Positions 1 to 6,569 of a stretch of DNA of 8,046 nucleotides are shown here, one piece after another. The notes beneath the pieces are model-generated. The model searched no databases, had not been told where the DNA came from, and saw only the letters and a program-made list of their open reading frames with translations. Position 1 is the stretch's first letter; each line of letters starts with the position of its first letter. The position numbers and the translations under genes are program-made. The DNA is from Chlorobiaceae bacterium (lineage in GTDB: Bacteria > Bacteroidota > Chlorobiia > Chlorobiales > Chlorobiaceae), in the NCBI GenBank assembly GCA_013336025.1, contig JAAXUM010000064.1:1-8046 (forward strand), written 5' to 3'.

Positions 1-710
1 CTGATGATCAGCATTTTAGAACCGGCTGCGGCAGCTATTTCTGCTACTGTTCTGGTATAGTCGTTACCGCTCAGCAGATCCTCTTCAGCCACGTTGGCAG
101 CAAAAAGGATTGGTTTTGAGGTGAGCAGAAAGAACTGTTTTGCTGTTTCCTGCTCTTCAGGTGTTTCGATCACGGAGCGGGCAGGAATACCTTTGGCAAG
201 TCCTGCGATGATCTTTTCTGCCAGATCGACCAGCTGGATCAGCTCTTTTTCTTTTCGCGAATTTTTTTTCAGTCGCTCTATTCTTTTTTCCATGCTGTCA
301 AGATCTGCCAGCATGAGCTCGGTTTCAATGGTGGCGATGTCGTCGGCAGGGTTGATTTTCCCTTCAACATGGATAATGTTGCTGTCATCGAAACAGCGCA
401 CCACATGAACAATTGCATCTACCTCGCGAATATGCGAAAGAAACTGGTTTCCAAGGCCCTCTCCCTTGCTTGCGCCTTTAACAAGACCAGCAATGTCTAC
501 GATTTCAAGAGTTGCCGGCACAAGTGTTGGTGTTTTCACCACCAGCGCTATCTGCTGCATCCGTTCATCGGGAACAAGCACCGTCCCGACGTTTGGTTCT
601 ATCGTACAGAAAGGATAGTTGGCCGCTTCAGCCTGTTTTGCTGTGATGGCGTTAAAGAGCGTTGATTTCCCGACATTCGGCAAGCCGACAATACCGCAGC
701 GAAGTGACAT
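1..710 (-). CDS. ychF: Redox/translation-associated ATPase YchF (Obg family), 3' end cut by window
   Basis: A partial gene of 236 full codons, read on the minus strand from ATG at 710 and running off the left edge; the family is usually about 363 residues, so roughly the C-terminal third (the TGS domain) is missing. The start [17 protein letters not shown] carries the P-loop GLPNVGKS at residues 9-16. The G3 element is DIAG (72-75), followed by the glycine-rich [16 protein letters not shown]. The base-specificity motif is NVAE (about 206-209) in place of NKxD, which is the YchF signature and goes with ATP rather than GTP binding. A charged helical, probably coiled-coil stretch lies near residues 130-165. 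YchF is a soluble ribosome-associated ATPase linked to translation and stress response. No good Shine-Dalgarno precedes the ATG; the start is chosen because it matches the family N-terminus. It is divergent from cmk. Identification is very secure. Confidence 0.96.
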   Translation of the reverse strand, partial: MSLRCGIVGLPNVGKSTLFNAITAKQAEAANYPFCTIEPNVGTVLVPDERMQQIALVVKTPTLVPATLEIVDIAGLVKGASKGEGLGNQFLSHIREVDAIVHVVRCFDDSNIIHVEGKINPADDIATIETELMLADLDSMEKRIERLKKNSRKEKELIQLVDLAEKIIAGLAKGIPARSVIETPEEQETAKQFFLLTSKPILFAANVAEEDLLSGNDYTRTVAEIAAAAGSKMLII

Positions 711-832
711 GAGACAGAGTAAAAAACCTGTTGATGAAAATACCGGTTACAAAACAAGGTTTCAACATGTAATCAATATGTTTGGAAAAAGCAAATATTT
801 TTTATAAAATTACAGGCTAAATTAAAATACAA
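711..832. promoter_or_regulatory. Divergent ychF/cmk intergenic region with weak promoter candidate for cmk
   Basis: These 122 bases separate two divergent starts, so promoters for both genes should lie here. On the plus strand TTTGGA (781-786) and TATAAA (803-808) are separated by 16 bases and would start a transcript only about 15-20 bases before the cmk TTG codon. The match to a sigma-70 consensus is modest and AT-rich sequence yields such matches by chance. I see no repeat, operator or RNA structure that stands out. Confidence 0.3.
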
Positions 833-1540
833 TTGAATCAGAGAAACGGAGAAAAACGTATCATTATTGCCATAGACGGACCTGCGGCGTCAGGCAAAAG
901 CACTACTGCACGCAAGGTTGCTGAACGGTTGGGTTATACCTATATCGATACTGGCGCCATGTACCGCTCGGTAACGCTTAAAGCCATTGAGTCCGGTATG
1001 ATGGATACGATACGATCCTGCCCTGAAAAAGTCGAAGAACTTCTTGCAGGGATTTCAGTGAGTTTCAGCGGAGACCGGATTCTGCTTGACGGTAGTGACG
1101 TTACGCTTGCCATCAGAGAGAACCGGATCAGTCGCGAAGTCAGTTTTATAAGTTCTCTGAAACCTGTTCGCGATACAATGCGACAGATGCAGCAGGACAT
1201 GGGGCGCGGTCGAGGTGTTGTTATGGATGGAAGAGATATCGGCACCGTGGTTTTTCCTGAAGCCGAACTGAAAGTGTTTCTGACTGCTGATGCCCGCCAG
1301 AGAGCCATGAGGCGTTATGCGGAACTTGCGGCAAAGAGCGCTGATACCGCAGAACTTCCCGGGCTTGAAGAGCTTGAGCAGGAGATTCTCGACAGGGATC
1401 GTGCTGACGCCTAAAGGGAGCATGCCCCCCTTAAAAAACATCCTGATGCCAGAGAGCTTGATACATCAGCATTGACGATCGATGCGCAGACCGATATTGT
1501 GTGCCGGATGGCAGAGGAGATATTGAAAGAGAAAAGGTGA
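833..1540 (+). pseudogene. cmk: Cytidylate kinase, reading frame interrupted by an in-frame TAA
   Basis: The protein phosphorylates CMP and dCMP with ATP in the cytoplasm, feeding CTP and dCTP supply. The open part (833-1414) gives 193 residues: Walker A GPAASGKS (16-23), DTGAMYR (39-45) of the CMP-binding region, [13 protein letters not shown] (132-144), and the arginine-rich lid around 155-162. It ends RDRADA then TAA. After the stop, the same frame continues for 41 codons as [18 protein letters not shown] and onward to TGA at 1538-1540, which is the expected Cmk C-terminus. The full length would be 235 residues, close to the usual 220-230. The start is taken as TTG at 833: TAA at 818-820 closes the frame upstream, no ATG precedes the P-loop, and no clear Shine-Dalgarno is seen. 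Linkage to rpsA is a common bacterial arrangement. Whether the gene is broken, mis-sequenced or read through cannot be settled here. Confidence 0.9.
1412..1414 (+). other. In-frame TAA within cmk
   Basis: GCC-TAA-AGG replaces a sense codon in the family pattern R-D-R-x-D-x-x-R-x-x-x-P-L. By alignment with the E. coli enzyme from memory, the stop sits at the position just before the CMP-contacting Arg188, and the arginine codon AGG follows directly. One base change (GAA, CAA or AAA to TAA) would explain it; a Glu or Lys is common at this position. The frame on both sides is intact, so this is a substitution and not a frameshift. Confidence 0.9.
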
Positions 1541-1643
1541 TAAACCTTGCTGTGGTTACGACTGTTTTTTTATTAACCTAAATCCGCTTGCTGTAATCTC
1601 TCGCGGCAATCCGGAAAATTATCAGAGAGGAAGGATAAAATTA
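1541..1643 (+). promoter_or_regulatory. rpsA leader with candidate promoter and strong ribosome binding site
   Basis: This 103-base gap follows the cmk TGA. TTGCTG (1547-1552) and TATTAA (1571-1576) are 18 bases apart and form a weak sigma-70-like promoter, so rpsA could be expressed independently of cmk. AGGAAGGA (1628-1635) lies 8 bases before the ATG at 1644 and is the best Shine-Dalgarno in the window, as expected for an abundant ribosomal protein. In E. coli the S1 leader is a target of autoregulation; no matching fold is evident here. The T-run at 1564-1571 is not preceded by a stem good enough to call a terminator. Confidence 0.4.
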
Positions 1644-3419
1644 ATGGCAGAAACACTAACACTGGAGAAAAAAGTCCAGGAAAGACTCGCGAGAAAAAAA
1701 GTTAAATACTTTGCTCATTATGAGCCAGCGGAACTGGAACAGATGGAGCTGCTTTACACAAGCACGCTGTGTGAGATCACTGAAGATGAAATTGTCAAGG
1801 GACGCATTGTATCGATTTCCAATAAGGATGTTACAATCGATGTAGGTTTCAAGTCCGAAGGTATTGTCTCGCTGCTTGAATTCCGTGACGATGACGATGT
1901 CGCTGTGGGTGATGAAGTTGAAGTCTATCTTGAGAACATCGAAGACAAGATGGGTCAGCTTATTCTATCGAAAAAGAAAGCTGATGTGTTGCGGATCTGG
2001 GACAAGATCTATGATTCAATAGAAAATGATACGATCATCAATGGCAAAATCATCAATCGTGTCAAAGGTGGCATGACGGTTTCCCTGTCCGGTGTCGAAG
2101 CGTTTCTTCCCGGTTCTCAGATTGATGTCAAACCTGTACGGGACTTTGATGCTCTTGTCGGACAGACAATGGACTTCAGGGTTGTCAAAATCAATCCTGT
2201 CACCCAGAATATCGTTGTCAGCCATAAAGTTATTCTTGAAGAGGCATATGCTGCAAGGCGTGAAGAGATGCTTGCAAATATCAAGGTTGGTATGGTGCTG
2301 GAAGGTACGGTCAAGAATATTACCGATTTCGGTATTTTCGTCGATCTCGGAGGTCTTGACGGTCTTGTTCATATCACCGATATTACCTGGGGCAGAATCA
2401 ATCATCCTTCAGAAGTTGTTGATCTTGATCAGCCGATCAAGGTTGTTGTTGTCGGCTTTGACGAGAATACCAAGCGAGTCTCTCTTGGTATGAAGCAGCT
2501 TGAAGCTCACCCATGGGAAAATATCGAAATTAAATATCCTGTCGGTTCAAAAGCCAGAGGTCGCATTGTATCGATTACCGATTACGGCGCATTTGTCGAG
2601 ATCGAGAAAGGTATCGAAGGCCTTGTTCATATTTCCGAAATGAGCTGGACTCAGCATATCAAGCATCCGAGCCAGTTTGTCAGTCTCAATCAGGAGGTGG
2701 AGTGTGTGATTCTCAATATCGACAAGGATCATACCAAGCTCTCTCTTTCCATGAAGCGGGTGAATGAGGATCCATGGATTGCACTTTCCGAAAAGTACAC
2801 AGAGGCATCACTGCACAAAGGTACGGTCAGTAATATTACCGATTTCGGCGTTTTTGTCGAGCTTGAACCGGGTGTTGACGGTCTTGTGCATATTTCAGAC
2901 CTGTCATGGACAAAGAAAATTCGCCATCCAAGCGAGTTGGTTAAAAAGAATCAGGACCTCGATGTCAAGGTGCTCAAGTTTGATGTGAATGCAAGGCGTA
3001 TTGCTCTTGGTCACAAACAGATCAATCCTGATCCATGGGATGAGTTTGAGCAGAAATATGCGGTTGGTGCTGAGACTCCTGCCCGTATTTCCCAGATCAT
3101 CGAAAAAGGCGTTATTGTCATTCTTCCAGGCGATGTGGACGGATTTGTACCGGTATCGCATTTACTTCAGGGCGGAGTGAAGGATATTCATTCCTCGTTT
3201 GCTCTGGGTGATGAACTGCCGCTTCGTGTGATCGAGTTTGACAAGGAGAACAAACGAATCATTCTTTCTGCGCTCGAATATTTCAAGGACAAGAGCAAAG
3301 AGGAGATTGAAGCCTATCTTCAGGCGCATCCAAACGAGAAAAAAGAGATCGAGGATGCTACTGCTGAACTGGAACCACAGGTTAAATCCGCTGAGAAAAA
3401 AAGCGGCGATGCAAAATAG
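1644..3419 (+). CDS. rpsA: 30S ribosomal protein S1
   Basis: S1 binds mRNA on the 30S subunit and helps unfold and dock it for initiation. The 591-residue product has six S1 (OB-fold) repeats, roughly 47-113, 131-199, 217-286, 302-373, 388-459 and 475-547, the standard count for full-length S1 of Gram-negatives. Repeats 3-5 carry the clear RNA-binding pattern, for example [22 protein letters not shown] and [11 protein letters not shown], each followed by GLVHI. Repeats 1 and 2 are more divergent, matching their known ribosome-docking role, and repeat 6 is also weaker. A 45-residue leader and a lysine/glutamate-rich tail (about 548-591) flank the repeats. The start is fixed by the strong AGGAAGGA eight bases upstream. 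It lies downstream of cmk and converges on era across a shared hairpin. The length and domains give no sign of damage. Confidence 0.98.
   Translation: MAETLTLEKKVQERLARKKVKYFAHYEPAELEQMELLYTSTLCEITEDEIVKGRIVSISNKDVTIDVGFKSEGIVSLLEFRDDDDVAVGDEVEVYLENIEDKMGQLILSKKKADVLRIWDKIYDSIENDTIINGKIINRVKGGMTVSLSGVEAFLPGSQIDVKPVRDFDALVGQTMDFRVVKINPVTQNIVVSHKVILEEAYAARREEMLANIKVGMVLEGTVKNITDFGIFVDLGGLDGLVHITDITWGRINHPSEVVDLDQPIKVVVVGFDENTKRVSLGMKQLEAHPWENIEIKYPVGSKARGRIVSITDYGAFVEIEKGIEGLVHISEMSWTQHIKHPSQFVSLNQEVECVILNIDKDHTKLSLSMKRVNEDPWIALSEKYTEASLHKGTVSNITDFGVFVELEPGVDGLVHISDLSWTKKIRHPSELVKKNQDLDVKVLKFDVNARRIALGHKQINPDPWDEFEQKYAVGAETPARISQIIEKGVIVILPGDVDGFVPVSHLLQGGVKDIHSSFALGDELPLRVIEFDKENKRIILSALEYFKDKSKEEIEAYLQAHPNEKKEIEDATAELEPQVKSAEKKSGDAK
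2302..2848 (+). repeat. Near-identical DNA blocks in S1 repeats 3 and 5 of rpsA
   Basis: Bases 2302-2332 and 2818-2848 agree at 29 of 31 positions, beginning AAGGTACGGTCA and sharing AATATTACCGATTTCGG. They are 516 bases (172 codons) apart, the spacing of two S1 domains. A shorter shared 15-mer, CGCATTGTATCGATT, occurs near 1803 (repeat 1) and 2563 (repeat 4). Domain homology explains the protein similarity; the agreement at the DNA level is stronger than the rest of the domains show. Confidence 0.7.
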
Positions 3420-3459
3420 CAGCCGGAGTGTGGTTTTTTCCTTGTTCTTCGTTTGATTC

Positions 3460-3493
3460 AAAAAAGCCCCCCTCTCAACAGGGGGGCTTTTTT
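3460..3493. terminator. Bidirectional intrinsic terminator between rpsA and era
   Basis: A perfect stem joins A6-GCCCCCC (3460-3472) to GGGGGGC-T6 (3481-3493) around the 8-base loop TCTCAACA. The seven G:C pairs are followed by a T-run (3488-3496) on the plus strand and by a complementary T-run on the minus strand, so it can end rpsA from the left and era from the right. It nearly touches the era stop codon (3495-3497) and lies about 40 bases past the rpsA stop. Confidence 0.92.
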
Positions 3494-3494
3494 T

Positions 3495-4412
3495 TTAATA
3501 CCCGTAGCTTTTCAGGAGATTGTTTTTCTTTCTCCAGTCGTTGCGTACCTTGATGAAAAGTTCAAGAAACACCGGACGACCGATCAGTTCTTCGATATCC
3601 AGTCGCGCAGCCTGCCCGAGTTTTTTTAATGCGGCTCCCTTGCTGCCGATAAGGATTTGTTTCTGACTGTCACGTTCAACAATAATTGAACATCTGATAA
3701 GGTCTTTTCTTGATGGATCGTTTTCATGCTGTTCCTTGAATTCATCGATGATAACTTCGGAAGCATAGGGGATCTCGTTTCCATAAAGAAGAAATATCTT
3801 TTCGCGAATAATTTCGGTAACGAAAAGTCTTTCGGGATCAGTGCTCAGTGTCTCTTCAGAGTAAAGTGGCTCTTTTAGCGGGAGAAACGGTTTAAGTGCA
3901 TCGATTAATCCTTCGATGTTATTTCCAAGACGACCGCTTATTGAAAGAACGGCTTTGGGATGAAAAGTGTTTTCAACAATGTTCTCGCATTTTTGACTCG
4001 CCTCGGCAGAGACCAGATCTGATTTGTTCAGAACCGCAATTACAGGTTTTCCTGCGGGGTTCAGCCATGAGGAAAAAAGCTCTTCAGCAAATTCAAGATC
4101 AATCGATCCGCTTTGTCTGGAATAGGGAAGCAGTGCAATAACAACATCGGCACCCATCATTGTCTGGCGGGTTATGTCGAGCATTGACTCATGGAGCTTC
4201 TGCTGCGGCTTCATGATGCCCGGAGTATCAAGAAAAATTATCTGGCACTGGTCTTTATGATATATTCCTGTTATTCTTTTTCTTGTCGTTTGCGGTTTAG
4301 GTGTTACAATGGATAGTTTGTAGTCGAGCAGTTTGTTAAGCAGGGTAGATTTTCCCGCATTCGGTTCGCCGATGATAACGGCGAACCCGCAGGAGAAGGA
4401 AGAAGCATCCAT
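3495..4412 (-). CDS. era: GTPase Era
   Basis: Era is an essential GTPase that binds the 3' end of 16S rRNA and acts in 30S subunit assembly, at the ribosome or membrane surface. The 305-residue product has the full domain set: G1 GEPNAGKS (15-22), G2 in [11 protein letters not shown] (40-50), G3 DTPG (62-65), G4 NKSD (129-132) and a G5-like SISG, then a C-terminal KH domain with the [12 protein letters not shown] loop and the closing [14 protein letters not shown]. Usual family length is about 300. The P-loop has Glu where many bacteria have Arg or Asn (GRPNVGKS); it keeps all catalytic positions and I take it as lineage variation. The ATG at 4412 matches the family start, though no strong Shine-Dalgarno precedes it. 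The gene converges with rpsA and diverges from rodA, so it is probably transcribed alone. Confidence 0.97.
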   Translation of the reverse strand: MDASSFSCGFAVIIGEPNAGKSTLLNKLLDYKLSIVTPKPQTTRKRITGIYHKDQCQIIFLDTPGIMKPQQKLHESMLDITRQTMMGADVVIALLPYSRQSGSIDLEFAEELFSSWLNPAGKPVIAVLNKSDLVSAEASQKCENIVENTFHPKAVLSISGRLGNNIEGLIDALKPFLPLKEPLYSEETLSTDPERLFVTEIIREKIFLLYGNEIPYASEVIIDEFKEQHENDPSRKDLIRCSIIVERDSQKQILIGSKGAALKKLGQAARLDIEELIGRPVFLELFIKVRNDWRKKNNLLKSYGY

Positions 4413-4517
4413 GGTTCAGTGGTTAACGGGATAAAAAGAGCATAAGGTACTTGCCCGGAGGCACCTCTCTATACTAATGATTCCCTTTTGATAATGAAAA
4501 TGAGATTCTTGTGAAAT
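4413..4517. promoter_or_regulatory. Divergent era/rodA intergenic region
   Basis: These 105 bases must hold both promoters. On the plus strand TATACT (4470-4475) is a good -10 match, but the hexamer about 17 bases upstream is poor, so the call rests mainly on the -10. A small interrupted hairpin (AGGT and GCC pairing with GGC and ACCT, about 4445-4466) overlaps it. No strong Shine-Dalgarno precedes rodA. Confidence 0.3.
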
Positions 4518-5744
4518 ATGACTGATAAACAAAGTAATGTGGATTTCTGGCTCCTTGTTCCGATGATTGGACTCATTGTATTCGGACTGATGGCCATTTT
4601 CAGTGCAACACATGGCGCAGGTGAAACAACACTGTTTTATCGGCAGTTTGCCTGGGGAGTTATTGGTGCTGTTGTCATGCTTTTTGTCTATTTCAATGAT
4701 TATCGTGTTATTCGGGATAACGCCTACCTGTTTTATCTTATCGCCATATTTCTTCTTGTCGCAGTACTGCTTTTCGGAACAAAAATTGCCGGACAGACAA
4801 GTTGGGTAAGAATAGGCTTTTTCAGTTTTCAGCCCTCTGAGATAGCAAAAATGGCCACCATTCTTGCACTTGCACGCTTTCTGTCAGATGATGAAACGGA
4901 TATAAAGCTTACACCTCATCTTCTTATTGCTCTTGGCATTCCGCTTTTTCCGGCTTTGCTTATTATGCTTCAGCCAGACATGGGCACTACGCTGACGAGT
5001 CTTTCCTTTATTATTCCGATGTTTATCATGTCTGGTTTTGACCTTTATATAGTCATGCTGGTTCTTGTACCGATTATTCTCATGCTCAGTGGTTTTTTCA
5101 ATGTTTTATTTATTGTGGCGCTTGCAGTACTGTTGTTTCTTGCTCTTTGGCTCCAAAAGAAAAAATTTCACCTGCATCAGCTTTTTGTTACAGCAACAGG
5201 TCTTGGGGCGGCACTTTTTACTCACCGGTTTGCCGCTGAACTGCTCAAACCGCATCAACTGAAAAGGATTCAGACCTTTCTTGATCCTATGTCAGATCCT
5301 CGGGGTGCCGGATATAATGTGCTGCAGGCAAAAATAGCAATCAGTTCTGGCGGTTTTTTTGGTAAAGGTTATCTTGAAGGTACGCAGACGCAGCTTCGTT
5401 TTATTCCTGCTCAATGGACAGATTTTATTTTCTGTGTGATTGCCGAAGAACTTGGTTTTGTTGGCTCTTTTGTGCTGTTGCTATTATTTCTTGTACTCAT
5501 CCTGAGGTTGCTGTGGATTATATCATCAATAAAAAACAAATTCGTTGAACTTACTTTGGCTGGTTTTGTGTCGCTTCTTTTGATTCATGTTGTTATCAAT
5601 ATTGGCATGACGATAGGGCTGATACCTGTAATTGGTGTTCCGCTGCCGTTTGTTTCCTATGGTGGCTCTTCATTGCTTGGCAATATGATCATGGTTGCTC
5701 TTGCCTTGAACTTTGTACACAATAAAAGAAGTATTGGTTATTAA
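4518..5744 (+). CDS. rodA: Rod shape-determining peptidoglycan glycosyltransferase RodA (SEDS family)
   Basis: RodA polymerises lipid II into glycan strands during cell elongation, working in the inner membrane with a class B PBP and the MreBCD rod system. The 408-residue protein is almost wholly hydrophobic with about ten membrane segments, the first at about 10-30. SEDS signatures are present: QPSE (105-108), QPD (152-154), the long extracellular loop ending in [16 protein letters not shown], and the C-terminal [19 protein letters not shown] (367-385). Asp302 in WTDF matches the catalytic aspartate (Asp262 of E. coli RodA). The PVIGVPLPF form points to RodA and not FtsW. The start is firm: TGA at 4512-4514 closes the frame just upstream of the ATG. 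No penicillin-binding protein gene is adjacent on the window side; the mrd/mre partners must lie elsewhere. The gene ends ahead of the palindromic terminator at 5896-5963. Confidence 0.95.
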   Translation: MTDKQSNVDFWLLVPMIGLIVFGLMAIFSATHGAGETTLFYRQFAWGVIGAVVMLFVYFNDYRVIRDNAYLFYLIAIFLLVAVLLFGTKIAGQTSWVRIGFFSFQPSEIAKMATILALARFLSDDETDIKLTPHLLIALGIPLFPALLIMLQPDMGTTLTSLSFIIPMFIMSGFDLYIVMLVLVPIILMLSGFFNVLFIVALAVLLFLALWLQKKKFHLHQLFVTATGLGAALFTHRFAAELLKPHQLKRIQTFLDPMSDPRGAGYNVLQAKIAISSGGFFGKGYLEGTQTQLRFIPAQWTDFIFCVIAEELGFVGSFVLLLLFLVLILRLLWIISSIKNKFVELTLAGFVSLLLIHVVINIGMTIGLIPVIGVPLPFVSYGGSSLLGNMIMVALALNFVHNKRSIGY

Positions 5745-5895
5745 TATCGGCTATCTCTGTTTGTTGTCGTGAGCGGTTTGAGACGGAGGAGGACGGAGTC
5801 CCGACAAGGAGGGATGGAGCGGAATAAATAGCGGTTCCTGATGATTATGACAGGAGCGCACGTACAACCGATTATTCGGCTATGTGTTGTACAAT
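5745..5895. other. Unexplained intergenic segment with purine-rich, roughly 10-base periodic tract
   Basis: Downstream of rodA, bases 5782-5821 are strongly purine-rich on the plus strand and fall into four loosely similar ten-base units (GACGGAGGAG, GACGGAGTCC, CGACAAGGAG, GGATGGAGCG). The segment is bracketed by an 8-base direct repeat TCGGCTAT (5747-5754 and 5876-5883). The only small open frame worth noting (ATG at 5841, 24 codons) resembles nothing I know and lacks a ribosome binding site. No gene can be supported here. Confidence 0.5.
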
Positions 5896-5963
5896 CCCCA
5901 TTTCAAGTACAATAAAAAAAAGCGCATGACAACTGCGCTTTTTTTATTGTACTTGAAATGGGG
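5896..5963. terminator. Long inverted repeat containing a bidirectional terminator
   Basis: The left arm (5896-5926) and right arm (5934-5963) pair over 30 base pairs with a single extra A (eight A versus seven T) and a 7-base loop TGACAAC. The inner core, A8-GCGCA then TGCGC-T7, is a classical bidirectional terminator. The outer 18 bp, CCCCATTTCAAGTACAAT and its complement, go well beyond what termination needs. GTACAAT also occurs just before the left arm (5889-5895), so the 7-mer appears three times here, once inverted. It ends five bases before the stop codon of the minus-strand gene and about 150 bases after rodA, so it probably terminates both. Confidence 0.85.
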
Positions 5964-5968
5964 GTAAC

Positions 5969-6418
5969 TTACTTTTTTTTATATAAAAAGCGTTTTCCTC
6001 CATTTCCGGATGGAATACGTTCAATTTCCTGATCGCTTGTTCCGTATTTGTTTAGCCAAAGGCTGACTGTGGTGCCTTTGGTAGCAAGTGCATCAGCAAT
6101 CTCTTTTGGTTTGAACGCCCTGTCAGGTGAACTGCTGAGCAGTTCCTTGATCGATATACCAAGCCGTCCGCGACTATATTTGAGTGGGGCAGCTTTTTCA
6201 GATGTTTTTCCTTCCACTCTTGCAAGCTCAAGCTCAAGTTTTCTTACAACGCTTGAAAGTTCATTTTCAAACGGCTTGATCTTTTCGTTAAATTCATCCT
6301 GCAAAAGCATGATTTGTTCCTGCAAATTCTTTTTTTCTTCAACAAGCAACTTGAATTGATCAATTTTTTCAGCAAATAGATCATATTTGTCAGGTGATCC
6401 AATCTCTTTCTTTACCAT
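5969..6418 (-). CDS. Hypothetical protein, coiled coil plus winged-helix-like C-terminus, possible DNA-binding
   Basis: The 149-residue product has two parts. Residues about 12-72 are highly charged with regular leucine/isoleucine spacing, as in a coiled coil that would dimerise. A basic linker (KYSRGRLG, 80-87) leads to residues 88-149, where IKELLSSSPDRAFKPKEIADAL looks like the first helices of a winged helix, TTVSLWLNKYG like a recognition helix, and ERIPSGNGGKRFLYKKK like the wing and a basic tail. This resembles small putative regulators I associate with Chlorobi, but I cannot name a family or target. The ATG at 6418 gives a sensible N-terminus; no good Shine-Dalgarno is seen. It lies alone, divergent from mtaB and convergent with rodA. 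It is a real gene by its protein-like composition. An alternative is a nucleoid-associated protein. Confidence 0.75.
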   Translation of the reverse strand: MVKKEIGSPDKYDLFAEKIDQFKLLVEEKKNLQEQIMLLQDEFNEKIKPFENELSSVVRKLELELARVEGKTSEKAAPLKYSRGRLGISIKELLSSSPDRAFKPKEIADALATKGTTVSLWLNKYGTSDQEIERIPSGNGGKRFLYKKK

Positions 6419-6569
6419 AGCGGGTCAGTGTTTTTTGTATTGTTTGAAATACGTGTCACAATCAACACAAATATATGTTATTGTCGTCATGCGTGCAAGT
6501 TGATATTTTAATCATGTATATTTTGTTGTTTTTCTTTAATGAAATGAAAATAAGGATATTGCCGCACTC
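6419..6569. promoter_or_regulatory. Divergent promoter region with an AT-rich inverted repeat
   Basis: The 151 AT-rich bases between the divergent small gene and mtaB contain a plus-strand candidate TTGTCG (6481-6486) and TATTTT (6504-6509), 17 bases apart, and a minus-strand candidate reading TTGTGA (6456-6461) and TACAAA (6434-6439), 16 bases apart; all are weak. Between them ACAAT-c-AACA (6458-6467) pairs with TGTT-ATTGT (6476-6484) over nine bases with one bulge, an operator-like dyad. A modest AAGGA (6552-6556) lies 13 bases before the mtaB ATG. Confidence 0.35.

Noticed and set aside
94..807. Plus-strand open frames opposite and beyond ychF
   Set aside because: They lie antisense to a clear ychF reading frame or in the short divergent gap, with no recognisable domains.
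940..1441. Minus-strand open frames opposite cmk
   Set aside because: The plus-strand frame carries all Cmk motifs; the antisense frames read as low-complexity shadow protein.
1541..1575. Possible terminator after cmk from the T-run at 1564-1571
   Set aside because: The only stem before it is AACC/GGTT with four pairs and is not adjacent to the T-run.
2016..3461. Several open frames on both strands within and just past rpsA
   Set aside because: They arise from the codon bias of a long conserved gene; none has its own ribosome binding site or domain.
3495..4412. Era P-loop GEPNAGKS with Glu as a possible defect
   Set aside because: The invariant Gly, Lys and Ser remain and the substituted positions vary between lineages, so it is not evidence of loss of function.
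4395..4470. tRNA-like motif TGGTTCAGTGGTTAACGGG upstream of era
   Set aside because: It resembles part of a tRNA D-arm, but no acceptor stem, anticodon arm or GTTCRANNC T-loop can be placed, and it overlaps the era start.
5841..5915. Small open frame of 24 codons downstream of rodA
   Set aside because: No Shine-Dalgarno, no known similarity, and it runs into the palindromic terminator.
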